Positions 51,005 to 59,669 of a stretch of DNA of 64,000 bases are shown here, piece after piece (within the stretch, counting starts at the first letter, position 1; the number at the start of each line of letters is the position of its first letter). This stretch comes from Sphingomonas_E sp042693015 (GTDB lineage Bacteria > Pseudomonadota > Alphaproteobacteria > Sphingomonadales > Sphingomonadaceae). The position numbers and the translations under genes are program-made. The stretch lies in NCBI RefSeq assembly GCF_042693015.1, contig NZ_CP170544.1, forward strand, positions 3,162,001-3,226,000. Reading direction: 5' to 3'. The notes under the pieces are model-generated. The model saw only the letters and a program-made list of their open reading frames with translations. It did not search any database and was not told the DNA's origin.

Positions 51005-51664
51005 ATGTGCCGGAAGCATGACATTGCGATAGACGAGCGGCTGCTGGAGACCGCGGTCGACCAATTCGGCCGGCACGGCTTCGACGGCGCGAGCACACGG
51101 GCGATCGCGGCGGCGGCGGGGACGGCGATGTCGTCGATCACTTACCATTATGGCGGCAAGGAAGGGCTCTACATCGCCACCGCGCACCATATCGCCGGCA
51201 AGGTGCGCGAGCGCATGGCGGGGCCAGTAAGCGAGGCGCGCGCGCGGATCGAGGCCCGCCCCGATGCCGACAGCGCGATCGCGGCGCTGCTGAAGATCAT
51301 CGACGGCTTCGTCCAGGTGATGACGAGCGCCGAAAGCGCAGCCTGGTCCCGCTTCATCGTGCGCGAGCAGATGGCGCCGACCGCGGCATTCGAAATACTC
51401 TATAGCGAGATGATGCGCGGCGTGGCCGGGCTTGGCGTGGGCCTGCTGATCGCAATTTCGGGCGGCCGGATCGACGAAGCCGAGGCAAAGGTCCGGGTAT
51501 TGGCGATGTTCGGCCAGGTGCTGGTATTCCGCGTCGCCCGCGCCACCGTAATCAACCTGACGGGATGGAGCGAAGTCGGCCCGCACGAAGCCGCCGCCGT
51601 CCGCGCCACCGTGCGCACCCATATGACCGCCATATTGAACGATCTGCGTGGAGATCGCCCATGA
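51005..51664 (+). CDS. TetR-family repressor, CecR (YbiH)-like
   Basis: 219 residues: an N-terminal TetR helix-turn-helix (DQFGRHGFDGASTRAIAAAAGTAMSSITYHYGGKEGLY) and the C-terminal domain of the CecR/YbiH group (AAWSRFIVREQMAPTAAFEILY). In E. coli cecR heads the ybhGFSR exporter operon and controls it; here the same order follows with ATGA overlap. A palindrome 12 bases upstream of the ATG is the likely autoregulatory site. The ligand may be a drug or aromatic compound (cefoperazone and chloramphenicol sensitivity are linked to the E. coli system). Confidence 0.9.
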   Translation: MCRKHDIAIDERLLETAVDQFGRHGFDGASTRAIAAAAGTAMSSITYHYGGKEGLYIATAHHIAGKVRERMAGPVSEARARIEARPDADSAIAALLKIIDGFVQVMTSAESAAWSRFIVREQMAPTAAFEILYSEMMRGVAGLGVGLLIAISGGRIDEAEAKVRVLAMFGQVLVFRVARATVINLTGWSEVGPHEAAAVRATVRTHMTAILNDLRGDRP

Positions 51665-52662
51665 ATCGTCGTCGCCTGATCACGTTGGTGCTGATTCTGG
51701 CGCTGGTGCTGGCAGCCCTGTTCACCAAAGGCTTCGGGCTGTTCGACGGGCGTGACGGCACGCTGACGCTGAACGGCAATGTCGACATCAGATCGGTCGA
51801 CCTTGGCTTCCGCGTCCCCGGCCGGATCGCCGACATGCCGGTGGAGGAAGGGCAGAAGGTCGCCGCCGGCGCCGTGCTGGCCCGGCTCGACAACCGCCCG
51901 TTCAACGACGCCTTGAACGCGGCCACGGCGCAGGTCGGCGTTGCCGAGGCGGAACTCGACAAGCGGATCAACGGCAACCGCCCGCAGGACGTGGCGCGCG
52001 CCGCCGCCGAAGTGGCCGCCACCAGGGCCGCGCTCGCCAAGGCCAATGAGGATTATCAGCGCCGCGCCGAACTGGTGAAGACAGGCGCGGTAAGCCAGGC
52101 GCTGTTCGATGCCAGCAAGGCCGAATATCTGTCCGCACAGGCGCAGCTTCGCGCGGCGGAACAGGCGCTGTCGTTGCAGAAGGCCGGCGCGCGGACCGAG
52201 GATGTCGAGGCCGCGCGCGCGCAGCGATCGGCCGCCATCGCCCAGCGCGACAAGGCGAGCACGGACATTTCCGACACGGCGATCACGGCGCCCGCCGGCG
52301 GCACGATCCTGACCCGCGCGCGCGAACCCGGTGCGATCGTGCAGGCGGGCGAGACGGTGTTCACGCTGACGATCGACCGGCCGATGCGCGTGCGCGCCTT
52401 CGTTTCCGGGCCGGACCTGAGCCGGATTTCGCCGGGCATGAAGGTTCGCGTGACAGCGGACGGCAATGCCAAGACCTATCAGGGCACGATCGGTTTCATT
52501 TCGCCGACCGCCGAGTTCACCCCCAAGACGGTGGAGACGCAGGATCTGCGCAGCGACCTGGTCTACCGCATCCGCGTGATCGTGACCGATCCCGATGACG
52601 CGCTGCGCCAGGGCCAGCCGGTAACGGTGACGGTGCCCGACGCCCGCCCGGCGGCCGACTGA
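51661..52662 (+). CDS. HlyD-family periplasmic adaptor (YbhG-like)
   Basis: 333-residue membrane fusion protein: N-terminal anchor (RRLITLVLILALVLAALFTKG), lipoyl halves LGFRVPGRIADMPVEEGQKVAAGAVLARLD and DTAITAPAGGTILTRAREPGAIV flanking a long coiled coil with AAAEVAATRAALAKANEDYQRRAEL, and a beta-barrel. It matches YbhG in size (332). The ATG at 51661 overlaps the repressor stop (ATGA) and precedes YbhF by one base. It connects the ABC pump to the outer-membrane channel encoded at the end of the operon. Confidence 0.9.
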   Translation: MNRRRLITLVLILALVLAALFTKGFGLFDGRDGTLTLNGNVDIRSVDLGFRVPGRIADMPVEEGQKVAAGAVLARLDNRPFNDALNAATAQVGVAEAELDKRINGNRPQDVARAAAEVAATRAALAKANEDYQRRAELVKTGAVSQALFDASKAEYLSAQAQLRAAEQALSLQKAGARTEDVEAARAQRSAAIAQRDKASTDISDTAITAPAGGTILTRAREPGAIVQAGETVFTLTIDRPMRVRAFVSGPDLSRISPGMKVRVTADGNAKTYQGTIGFISPTAEFTPKTVETQDLRSDLVYRIRVIVTDPDDALRQGQPVTVTVPDARPAAD

Positions 52663-52663
52663 G

Positions 52664-54373
52664 ATGGCCGAGAGCGTCGCCACCGCGCGCGGCGTGACCA
52701 AGCGCTTCGCGCCGAGCGGGCCGGCCGCGCTGGACGGCGTGGACATGGATATCGTCGCGGGCCGGATGACCGGCCTGGTGGGGCCGGACGGCGCTGGCAA
52801 GACGACTTTGATCCGGCTGCTGGCCGGGCTGCTCGATGCCGATGGCGGGACGATCGACGTGCTGGGCAAGCCCGCCACCGAGGCCGACCGCACGATGATC
52901 GGTTACATGCCGCAGCGTTTCGGCCTCTATGAGGATCTGAGCGTCCTCGAGAATCTGACGCTCTATGCCGATCTGCGCGGGTTGCCGCATGACGAACGGC
53001 AGGCGCAGTTCGATCGGCTGCTGGAGTTCACCGATCTCGCCCGGTTCAAGCCGCGACTGGCAGGCAAGCTTTCCGGCGGGATGAAGCAGAAACTGGGCCT
53101 CGCCTGCGCACTGGTGCGCACGCCCCGGCTGTTGCTGCTCGACGAACCGGGTGTCGGCGTCGACCCTGTTTCGCGGCGCGAATTATGGGCGATGGTGCAG
53201 GAACTGGCCGGTGAAGGCATCGGCGTGCTCTGGTCCACCGCCTATCTGGACGAGGCTGAGAAATGCGACAGCGTCTTCCTGCTGAATGAAGGGAAATTGC
53301 TGCATGGCGGGCCACCGGAGGCGCTGACGGACAAGGTGGCGGGACGCATCTTCCGCCTGGCCGTTCCGCCCGAGGAACGCCGTCATCTGCTGGAAAAGAT
53401 GCTCGATCGCGAGGACGTGACCGACGGCACGATCCAGGGCGCGTCATTGAGGATCGTGATGCGCGATGGCGCCGCCCCGCCCCACCAGCCGGGCGTGCAG
53501 GCGGAGCCGGTCGATCCGCGTTTCGAGGATGCCTTCGTCGACCTGCTGGGCGGCGGGCCGCCCGGAACGAGCCGGCTGGCCGAAGCCTATCGGCAGATCC
53601 CGGAAAGCGACCAGCCGGCGATCCTGGCCGAAGGACTGACCAAGCGTTTCGGCGATTTCACCGCGGCACGCGACATCCGCTTTTCGGTGCCGCGCGGCCA
53701 GATCTTCGGGCTGCTCGGCCCCAATGGCGCCGGCAAGTCGACGACCTTCAAGATGCTGTGCGGGCTGCTGACGCCGAGTGCCGGCAATGGCCGTGTCGCC
53801 GGGCACGACCTGCGCACGGCCCGCGCCGATGCGCGCCAGTCTCTCGGCTATATGGCGCAGAAATTCTCGCTCTATGGCGATCTCAGCGTCCAGCAGAATC
53901 TGGATTTCTTTTCGGGCGCTTATGGGCTGAGCGGGCGCGAGCGGCGCGACGCGATCGAGCGCGTGACCGATATCTTTCATCTGGCCGACTATCTGGACGT
54001 CAACAGCGGGACGATGCCGCTGGGATACAAGCAGCGGCTGGCGCTGGCCTGCGCCGTCATGCACCAGCCGCCGGTGCTGTTCCTCGACGAACCGACGTCG
54101 GGCGTCGACCCGATCGTCCGCCGCGAATTCTGGGCGCATATCAACGGGCTGGTCGAACGCGGCGTCACCGTCCTCGTCACCACGCACTTCATGGACGAAG
54201 CCGAATATTGCGACCGCATCGCCCTGATCTACCGCGCGGAGGAGATCGCGATGGGGACGCCGGACGAACTGAAGGCGCAAGCCGCGCAGGCGAACGGCAA
54301 GGACGATCCGACGATGGAGGACGCCTTCATCGCATTGATTGAATCGTCCGACGCGGCGCGGGAGGCGGCGTGA
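52664..54373 (+). CDS. YbhF-type ABC exporter ATPase with two ATP-binding domains
   Basis: 569 residues (E. coli YbhF 578). The first domain has Walker A GPDGAGKTT, signature LSGGMKQKLGLACAL and Walker B LLLLDEPGVGVDP. The second has GPNGAGKST, a degenerate signature (MPLGYKQRLALACAV) and VLFLDEPTSGVDP. The asymmetric signature is shared with the RbbA-type protein at 33879, which is a permease-fused relative. It powers the two ABC-2 permeases downstream. The C-terminus is followed by a 256-base insertion with two hairpin repeats before the first permease. Confidence 0.92.
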   Translation: MAESVATARGVTKRFAPSGPAALDGVDMDIVAGRMTGLVGPDGAGKTTLIRLLAGLLDADGGTIDVLGKPATEADRTMIGYMPQRFGLYEDLSVLENLTLYADLRGLPHDERQAQFDRLLEFTDLARFKPRLAGKLSGGMKQKLGLACALVRTPRLLLLDEPGVGVDPVSRRELWAMVQELAGEGIGVLWSTAYLDEAEKCDSVFLLNEGKLLHGGPPEALTDKVAGRIFRLAVPPEERRHLLEKMLDREDVTDGTIQGASLRIVMRDGAAPPHQPGVQAEPVDPRFEDAFVDLLGGGPPGTSRLAEAYRQIPESDQPAILAEGLTKRFGDFTAARDIRFSVPRGQIFGLLGPNGAGKSTTFKMLCGLLTPSAGNGRVAGHDLRTARADARQSLGYMAQKFSLYGDLSVQQNLDFFSGAYGLSGRERRDAIERVTDIFHLADYLDVNSGTMPLGYKQRLALACAVMHQPPVLFLDEPTSGVDPIVRREFWAHINGLVERGVTVLVTTHFMDEAEYCDRIALIYRAEEIAMGTPDELKAQAAQANGKDDPTMEDAFIALIESSDAAREAA

Positions 54374-54400
54374 TGGAGATCGTGCTCCTCCCCCTCCTCC

Positions 54401-54473
54401 GTTTGTGTCGAGCGAAGTCGAGACACGCTGGCGCAGCGATTGGGGCTGTGTCTCGACTGCGCTCGACACAAAC
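54401..54473. repeat. Sphingomonad-type hairpin repeat, copy 1
   Basis: 73-base inverted repeat: arm GTTTGTGTCGAGCGAAGTCG plus AGACAC pairs over 26 positions, with one mismatch, with the arm GTGTCTCGACTGCGCTCGAC plus ACAAAC; the loop is GCTGGCGCAGCGATTGGGGCT. Repeats with this arm are scattered in sphingomonad genomes and resemble REP elements. It lies inside the ybhF-ybhS gap. Confidence 0.8.
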
Positions 54474-54527
54474 AGAATGGGTGGGCGAAGGTGAAGGCCC
54501 GCGAACGGTGATCCGTCCCCTTCCTCC

Positions 54528-54600
54528 GTTCGTGTCGAGCGAAGTCGAGACATGCTGGCGCGGCGATTGGGGCTGTGTCTCGACTTCGCTCGACACAAAC
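54528..54600. repeat. Sphingomonad-type hairpin repeat, copy 2
   Basis: Second 73-base copy in the same orientation, 54 bases after the first. Its arms pair without the mismatch seen in copy 1, apart from flanking differences (GTTCGTG / CACAAAC, CATGC in the loop). Both copies are preceded by a CCT-rich tract (CCTCCTCCGTT / CCTTCCTCCGTT), so the duplicated unit includes this flank. Confidence 0.8.
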
Positions 54601-54629
54601 GGGAGCGGTGGGTGGAGCGGAGGCGAGGC

Positions 54630-55754
54630 ATGAGCGCCTTCAACCGCCAGCGCTTCCGCGCCATGCTGGTGAAGGAATCGCTGCAGATCCTGCGCGATCC
54701 ATCGACTTTTCTGATCGCCTTCCTGCTGCCGCTGCTGCTGCTGTTCCTGTTCGGCTATGGCGTGTCGCTGGATACGACGCGAACCCGCGTCGGGCTGGTG
54801 GTGGAGGATGCCGGGGCGCCGGCGCTCGATCTGGCGCTGGCGTTCCGCCAATCGCGCTGGTTCGAGGTGAAGGAAGCCCCCGCCGTGCAGGAGGCGCGCC
54901 GCGCGCTGATCGGTGGCGACATACGTGGCGTCATCGTCATCCCGCAGGATTTCAGCCGGCGGATCTCCGAAGGGCGTGGCGGCGAGATCCAGGTCATCAC
55001 CGACGGATCGCTGCCCAATACCGCCAATTTCGTCGCCGCTTATGCCGAAGGCGTGCGGGCGACCTGGCAGGCGGGCCGGATGCAGGAGGGCGGCCGTGCG
55101 ATCGCGCCGCCCGTCCAGCTTGCCACGCGCTACTGGTTCAACCCCGAACTGGCGAGCCGTTACTTCCTCGTCCCCGGCGCGATCGCGATCGTGATGACGA
55201 TGATCGGCACCTTGCTGACCGCCCTGGTCGTCGCGCGCGAGTGGGAGCGCGGCACGATGGAGGCGATCATGGCGACGCCCATCGGCATAAGCGAGTTCCT
55301 GGCGACCAAGGTGATCCCCTATTTCCTGCTCGGCCTGGGATCGATGACGCTTTGCACCTTGCTGGCGATCTTCGCCTTCGGCGTGCCGTTCCGCGGATCG
55401 CCGCTGGCCTTGCTGTGCATCGCGTCCGCCTTCCTTATCCCCGCGCTCGGCCAGGGGCTGCTGATCTCGGCCGCGACCAAGAACCAGTTCGTCGCGAGCC
55501 AGGTGGCGCTGCTGACCGCCTTCCTGCCGGCGATGCTGCTTTCGGGCTTTCTGTTCGAAATCTCGTCCATGCCGAAGATCATCCAGGTGATCACCTATGC
55601 GGTGCCGGCGCGCTATCTGATCCCGCCCCTGCAGACGGTGTTTGTGGCGGGCGACCTGTGGGGGCTGTTCCTGCCCAACATCGCCGTGATGCTGGGCTTC
55701 GGCGCTTTGTTCTTCACGCTCGCCTTCCGATCGACGCGGCGGAGGATCGCCTGA
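54630..55754 (+). CDS. ABC-2 permease (YbhS-like)
   Basis: 374-residue inner-membrane permease. First helix FLIAFLLPLLLLFLFGYGVS, then a periplasmic domain of about 130 residues (VGLVVEDAGAPALDLALAF, GEIQVITDGSLPNTANFV), the sequence VVAREWERGTMEAIMATPIG at the coupling region and five more helices. GGAGGCGAGG precedes the ATG at 54630; possible in-frame TTG/ATG codons upstream lie in the hairpin repeat and are rejected. It forms a heterodimer with the next permease. Its stop overlaps the next ATG (TGATG). Confidence 0.9.
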   Translation: MSAFNRQRFRAMLVKESLQILRDPSTFLIAFLLPLLLLFLFGYGVSLDTTRTRVGLVVEDAGAPALDLALAFRQSRWFEVKEAPAVQEARRALIGGDIRGVIVIPQDFSRRISEGRGGEIQVITDGSLPNTANFVAAYAEGVRATWQAGRMQEGGRAIAPPVQLATRYWFNPELASRYFLVPGAIAIVMTMIGTLLTALVVAREWERGTMEAIMATPIGISEFLATKVIPYFLLGLGSMTLCTLLAIFAFGVPFRGSPLALLCIASAFLIPALGQGLLISAATKNQFVASQVALLTAFLPAMLLSGFLFEISSMPKIIQVITYAVPARYLIPPLQTVFVAGDLWGLFLPNIAVMLGFGALFFTLAFRSTRRRIA

Positions 55755-56869
55755 TGGACCAGGCGGCGCTGACCCGGCTATGGGCGATGATCGTCAAGGA
55801 ATTATGGGCGGTGCTGCGCGATCCGCATGCACGGCTGGTGCTGGTGGTGCCGCCGCTGCTGCAATTGTTCGTCTTCGGCTTCGCGACGACGCTGGAAGTG
55901 AAGAATGTCGACGTGGCGCTTTACGACCGCGACGGCGGCGTCTGGGCGCAGGAATTCACGATGCGGCTGGCGGGCAGCCCGAACATCCGCAGCATCGTGC
56001 CCATACATTCGCCCGCGGAACTGCGCGACGCGATCGACAATCGCAAGGTGATCGCGGCGGTGGCGATCGACGACCGGTTCAGTACCGACATCGCCGCCGG
56101 GCGGCCCGGCACGATCCAGGTGATCCTCGACGGGCGTCGGTCCAACGCCTCGCAGATCGTCGCATCCTATCTCGGCCGCATCGCCAATGATCTTGGCGCG
56201 ACGATCCGCCCGCAAATGGCCAAGGCCGCGGGGCGGTCGATCACGACCCACTGGTTCAACCCCAATCTCGATTATCTGTGGTTCACCATGCCGTCGCTGA
56301 TCGTGATCATCGGCGCGGTATCGGCCATGTCGGTCACCGCGCAATCGGTGGCGCGCGAACGCGAGTTGGGCACGTTCGACCAGTTGATGGTCTCGCCGCT
56401 CAGGCTGCATGAGATATTGATCGGCAAGATGGTGCCGCCCTTCCTGATCGGGCTCGCCAACGCAATCCTCTATACCTTGCTGATCCCGACATTGTTCGGC
56501 GTGCCGCTGACCGGATCGGTGCCGCTCTTCTACATCGCCTTGAGCTTCTATCTCCTGTCGCTGATCGGGGTGGGGATGCTGATCTCCTCTCTCTCGCAGA
56601 CGCAGCAGCAGGCATTTCTCGGCATGTTCCTGACGACGGTGCCGGCGATCCTGCTGTCGGGCTATGCGAGCCCGATCGACAATATGCCGGGCTGGCTGCA
56701 GGTGATCGCCCAGCTCAACCCGCCCAAGCATTTCCTGATCGTCAGCGAAGGCGTCTTCCTGAAGGCGATGCCGGCGCGCGACATTCTTGCCAATACCTGG
56801 CCGCTGATGGCGATCGCCGCGGTGACGCTGACCGCCGCGACTTTGCTGTTCCGCGCCAGGATGGAGTGA
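55754..56869 (+). CDS. ABC-2 permease (YbhR-like)
   Basis: 371-residue partner of the preceding permease, starting MDQAALTRLWAMIVKEL, with first helix LVLVVPPLLQLFVFGFATT, a periplasmic domain, SVARERELGTFDQLMVSPLRLHEILIGKM as coupling segment and five C-terminal helices. E. coli YbhR has 368 residues. TGATG overlap with the previous gene and GGAGG just upstream. It completes the inner-membrane part of the CecR-controlled exporter. Confidence 0.9.
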   Translation: MDQAALTRLWAMIVKELWAVLRDPHARLVLVVPPLLQLFVFGFATTLEVKNVDVALYDRDGGVWAQEFTMRLAGSPNIRSIVPIHSPAELRDAIDNRKVIAAVAIDDRFSTDIAAGRPGTIQVILDGRRSNASQIVASYLGRIANDLGATIRPQMAKAAGRSITTHWFNPNLDYLWFTMPSLIVIIGAVSAMSVTAQSVARERELGTFDQLMVSPLRLHEILIGKMVPPFLIGLANAILYTLLIPTLFGVPLTGSVPLFYIALSFYLLSLIGVGMLISSLSQTQQQAFLGMFLTTVPAILLSGYASPIDNMPGWLQVIAQLNPPKHFLIVSEGVFLKAMPARDILANTWPLMAIAAVTLTAATLLFRARME

Positions 56870-56874
56870 CTTTG

Positions 56875-58275
56875 ATGCGTTTTCTTCTCCTGTCCCTCCC
56901 GATCCTCGCGCTCGCCGCCTGCACCGTCGGGCCGGAGCATCAGCGGCCTGTGGTTGCGGGTGACGCCGGCAAATGGATCGAGGCGGCGGATACCCAGCCG
57001 ATCGACACGGCCTGGTGGCAGCGGCTCGACGATCCGGTGCTGACCCGGCTGGTCGAGGCGGCGGTGGCGCGCAATCTCGACCTGCGCGAAGCCGACGCCC
57101 GGCTGCGCGAGGCGCGCGCAAATCGCGATGCGGCGGCGGGGCGCCGGCTGCCGCAGGTGGATGCGGCGGGATCGGCGACGCTCAACCAGTTGAGCGAGAA
57201 CGGGCAGATTCCGCTCGGCAACATCCCCGGTTTCGACCGGAGTTTCGGATTGTTCGATCTGGGCTTCGACGCGAGTTGGGAGGTGGACCTGTGGGGCTAC
57301 AATGACCGCATGGTCGAGGCGGCGGACGCGCGGGCGGATGCGGCGGAAGCGGCGCGGCAGGAAGCGGCGCTGCAGGTCGTGGCGGAGGTCGTGCGCAGCT
57401 ATATCGACCTGCGCAATGCCCAGGAGCGGGCGGCGAGCGCACGGGCGGATGCGGAGGCGCGGGGCGGGATCGCGAAGCTGACCGAGCAGCGTTATCGCGC
57501 CGGGGAATCCGCGCGCTTCGATTTCGTCCGCGCCGACGCGCAGGCGCAGGGTGCGCAGGCGGCGATCGCGCGCTTCGATGCGGATGCGCGGGGCGCGGCC
57601 TATCGGCTGGCGGTGCTGACCGGCCAGCCGCCCGAGGCACTGGCGAGCGAATTGCTGGCGCCCGGCACGATGCCGCGCAGCCCCGAACGGATCGCGGCGG
57701 GCCTGCGATCGGAGCTGTTGCAGCGCCGGCCGGACATTCGCGAGGCCGAACGCAGGCTCGCCGCGGCGACTGCGGACGTCGGCGTTGCGACCGCCGATCT
57801 GTTCCCGCGGATCGCCTTGATCGGGTCGATCGGCCAGCAGGCGCGATCGGGCGATGATCTTGCGTCGAGTGGCAGCACGCGCTTTTCGGTGGGGCCGAGC
57901 CTGCATTGGCCGATCTTTTCGGGCGGCACGATCCGCGCGCAGATCCGCGCCGCCGATGCACGGGCGGACGCCGCGGCGGCGCGCTACGAGAAGGCCGTGC
58001 TCGGCGCGCTCGCCGATAGCGAAGGCGCGCTCAACCGCTATGCCGCGACGCAATCGACCCGCGCCGACCGCGAAGCCGCGCGCGACCGCGCCGCCGAGGC
58101 GCTGACCCTGGCGCGGCAACGCTATCGTGCGGGCGAGGATGATCTGCTGGTACTGCTCGACGCCCAATCGGCCTATAGCGCGGCGGAAGCGCTGGCGATC
58201 GAGGCCCGCGCCGCCGAGCTTCTAGCCGCAACCGCACTCTACAAGGCGCTGGGCGGCGGCTGGGAATCGAAGTGA
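56875..58275 (+). CDS. Outer-membrane efflux factor lipoprotein (second copy)
   Basis: 466-residue NodT/OprM-type channel subunit: lipobox LALAACTVGPEHQRP, WWQRLDDPVLTRLVEAAVARNLDL, LLQRRPDIREAERRLAAATADVG and the end segment YSAAEALAIEARAAELLAATALYKALGGGW. Same family as the protein encoded at 37765 but clearly diverged. E. coli ybhGFSR lacks such a gene and uses TolC, so the operon here is self-sufficient. GGAG 8 bases upstream supports ATG 56875; a GTG at 56866 overlaps the permease stop and is less likely. Confidence 0.9.
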   Translation: MRFLLLSLPILALAACTVGPEHQRPVVAGDAGKWIEAADTQPIDTAWWQRLDDPVLTRLVEAAVARNLDLREADARLREARANRDAAAGRRLPQVDAAGSATLNQLSENGQIPLGNIPGFDRSFGLFDLGFDASWEVDLWGYNDRMVEAADARADAAEAARQEAALQVVAEVVRSYIDLRNAQERAASARADAEARGGIAKLTEQRYRAGESARFDFVRADAQAQGAQAAIARFDADARGAAYRLAVLTGQPPEALASELLAPGTMPRSPERIAAGLRSELLQRRPDIREAERRLAAATADVGVATADLFPRIALIGSIGQQARSGDDLASSGSTRFSVGPSLHWPIFSGGTIRAQIRAADARADAAAARYEKAVLGALADSEGALNRYAATQSTRADREAARDRAAEALTLARQRYRAGEDDLLVLLDAQSAYSAAEALAIEARAAELLAATALYKALGGGWESK

Positions 58276-58286
58276 AAGGGAGTGCC

Positions 58287-58838
58287 ATGGTCAAGATCGT
58301 CGCGGTGTCGGGAAGTCTCCGCCGCCATTCCTACAATGCGGGGCTGCTGCGCGCGGCGGCGAAGCGGCTGCCGGCGGGCGTGGAGCTGGACATCGGCACG
58401 ATCCACGGCATTCCGCTTTACGACTATGACGTGGAGGCGGCCGAGGGGATACCGGCAGCGGTGGCGGAGCTGAAGGACCGGATTGCCGCCGCCGACGGGC
58501 TGCTGCTGGCGACGCCCGAATATAACAATGGCATTCCCGGCGTGTTCAAGAATGCGATCGACTGGCTGTCGCGCCCGCCCGCGGACGCCGCCCGCATATT
58601 CGCGGGCAAGCCGGTCGCGATCATCGGCGCGTCGCCCGGCGGCTTCGGCACGATTCTGGCGCAGAATGGCTGGCTGCCGGTGCTCCACACGTTAGGCGCG
58701 TGCCACTGGTCCGGCGGGCGGCTGCTGGTGTCGGGCGCGGGCAAGGCGTTCGACGCGGAAGGCGAGCTTGTCGACGAGGTGGTCGCCGGACGGCTGGAGA
58801 AGTTCATCGCCGATTTCGCCGCATCACTCGCGGCCTGA
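58287..58838 (+). CDS. NADPH-dependent FMN reductase family protein
   Basis: 183-residue flavodoxin-like reductase: FMN-binding VAVSGSLRRHSYNAGLLRAA and the family signature ATPEYNNGIPGVFKNAIDWLSRP, then GKPVAIIGASPGGFGT. It supplies reduced flavin or reduces quinones, azo compounds or metals with NADPH. The start MVKIVAVSGSLRR has AAGGGAG upstream; a GTG 15 bases earlier overlaps the efflux gene stop. It is probably co-transcribed with the exporter operon and may detoxify the exported compound. A bidirectional hairpin follows. Confidence 0.9.
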   Translation: MVKIVAVSGSLRRHSYNAGLLRAAAKRLPAGVELDIGTIHGIPLYDYDVEAAEGIPAAVAELKDRIAAADGLLLATPEYNNGIPGVFKNAIDWLSRPPADAARIFAGKPVAIIGASPGGFGTILAQNGWLPVLHTLGACHWSGGRLLVSGAGKAFDAEGELVDEVVAGRLEKFIADFAASLAA

Positions 58839-58854
58839 TCCGCCCCAAAAACAA

Positions 58855-58886
58855 GGATGCCGCCGATCCTGCGATCGACGGCATCC
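58855..58886 (-). terminator. Terminator between convergent genes
   Basis: GGATGCCG (58855-58862) pairs with CGGCATCC (58879-58886). Read on the minus strand the stem is followed by TTGTTTTTGG, a good Rho-independent terminator for the PEPxxWA-CTERM gene. On the plus strand only CCGTTT follows, so action on the FMN reductase transcript would be weaker. Confidence 0.7.
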
Positions 58887-58909
58887 CCGTTTCAGTAGGT
58901 TCGGTCAGC

Positions 58910-59566
58910 TTAAGCGAGCTGGGCCGGACGAATGGCGACGCGGCGGCGCATCGAGGCACCGACGACACCGAAACCGACCAGCATCATCGCCCAGGTAGCG
59001 GGCTCCGGAACCGGCGAGATCGAAACCATGTCGAGCACCGGACCGTAAGCGCCTTCGCCCGAGTTCGACGAGAAGCGCAGCGTGGTCGACGTGCCGGTCG
59101 CGGTGAACTGGAACATGTTTTCCAGATACTGCATGTCGTCACGCGCCGGCGCCTTGATGCCGAGGATCGTGTCGCTGGCGATCACCGAGCCGTTGATCGC
59201 CGCAACGAGGCCCTGCTTGGCAATGTCGCCGCCATCGGGGTTGCCCGACAGGAAATAGGTGACGGTGTAGACCTGACCAGCAACCGTGGCGAAGGTCTGC
59301 TCGATCGAGCCCGGCTCGTTGCCGGCGAGATCGATGCTGTGGGTGCCGTCATAGGCATCCCAATAGTTGTTGATCCAGTCGACCGAGCCGCTGTGGACGG
59401 TCCAGCCGGTGATGGAGGTATCGCCAGCGCCGTGAGTCGAGAAACCACCCGAGCCCGGCTGCGGGTTACCCAGTTCGAAGCTGCCGTTGACAAGGAGCGC
59501 CGCATTCGCCGCACCAGACATCAAGGTCGCGGCCGCGAGGCCCAACAGAAATTTACGCACCATCAC
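58910..59566 (-). CDS. PEPxxWA-CTERM sorting domain protein (choice-of-anchor type)
   Basis: 218-residue exported protein: signal peptide (FLLGLAAATLMSGAANAA), a DUF642/choice-of-anchor-like beta-sandwich beginning LLVNGSFELGNPQPGSGGFSTHG with TGWTVHSGSVDWINNYW, and the C-terminal tail VPEPATWAMMLVGFGVVGASMRRR, a perfect PEPxxWA-CTERM signal. It should be processed by an exosortase and anchored or secreted with exopolysaccharide. Its tail differs from that of the VIT protein at 4984, so it may be served by a different exosortase outside the window. No ribosome site stronger than GGGG upstream. Confidence 0.92.
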   Translation of the reverse strand: MMVRKFLLGLAAATLMSGAANAALLVNGSFELGNPQPGSGGFSTHGAGDTSITGWTVHSGSVDWINNYWDAYDGTHSIDLAGNEPGSIEQTFATVAGQVYTVTYFLSGNPDGGDIAKQGLVAAINGSVIASDTILGIKAPARDDMQYLENMFQFTATGTSTTLRFSSNSGEGAYGPVLDMVSISPVPEPATWAMMLVGFGVVGASMRRRVAIRPAQLA

Positions 59567-59669
59567 TACACCCCTTCAAAAGCCTTCGTCCCCACGACGC
59601 CAGGCCAGGCACCCAAGCACAAGCAATGGGCGTGCCATTTTCCGAAATCCTGATTTTCCGCGGCTGCGA

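Noticed and set aside
54370..54633. Short frames translating the hairpin repeat region between ybhF- and ybhS-like genes
   Set aside because: They are translations of the inverted repeats themselves (CRAKSRH / VSSEVET patterns) and not genes.
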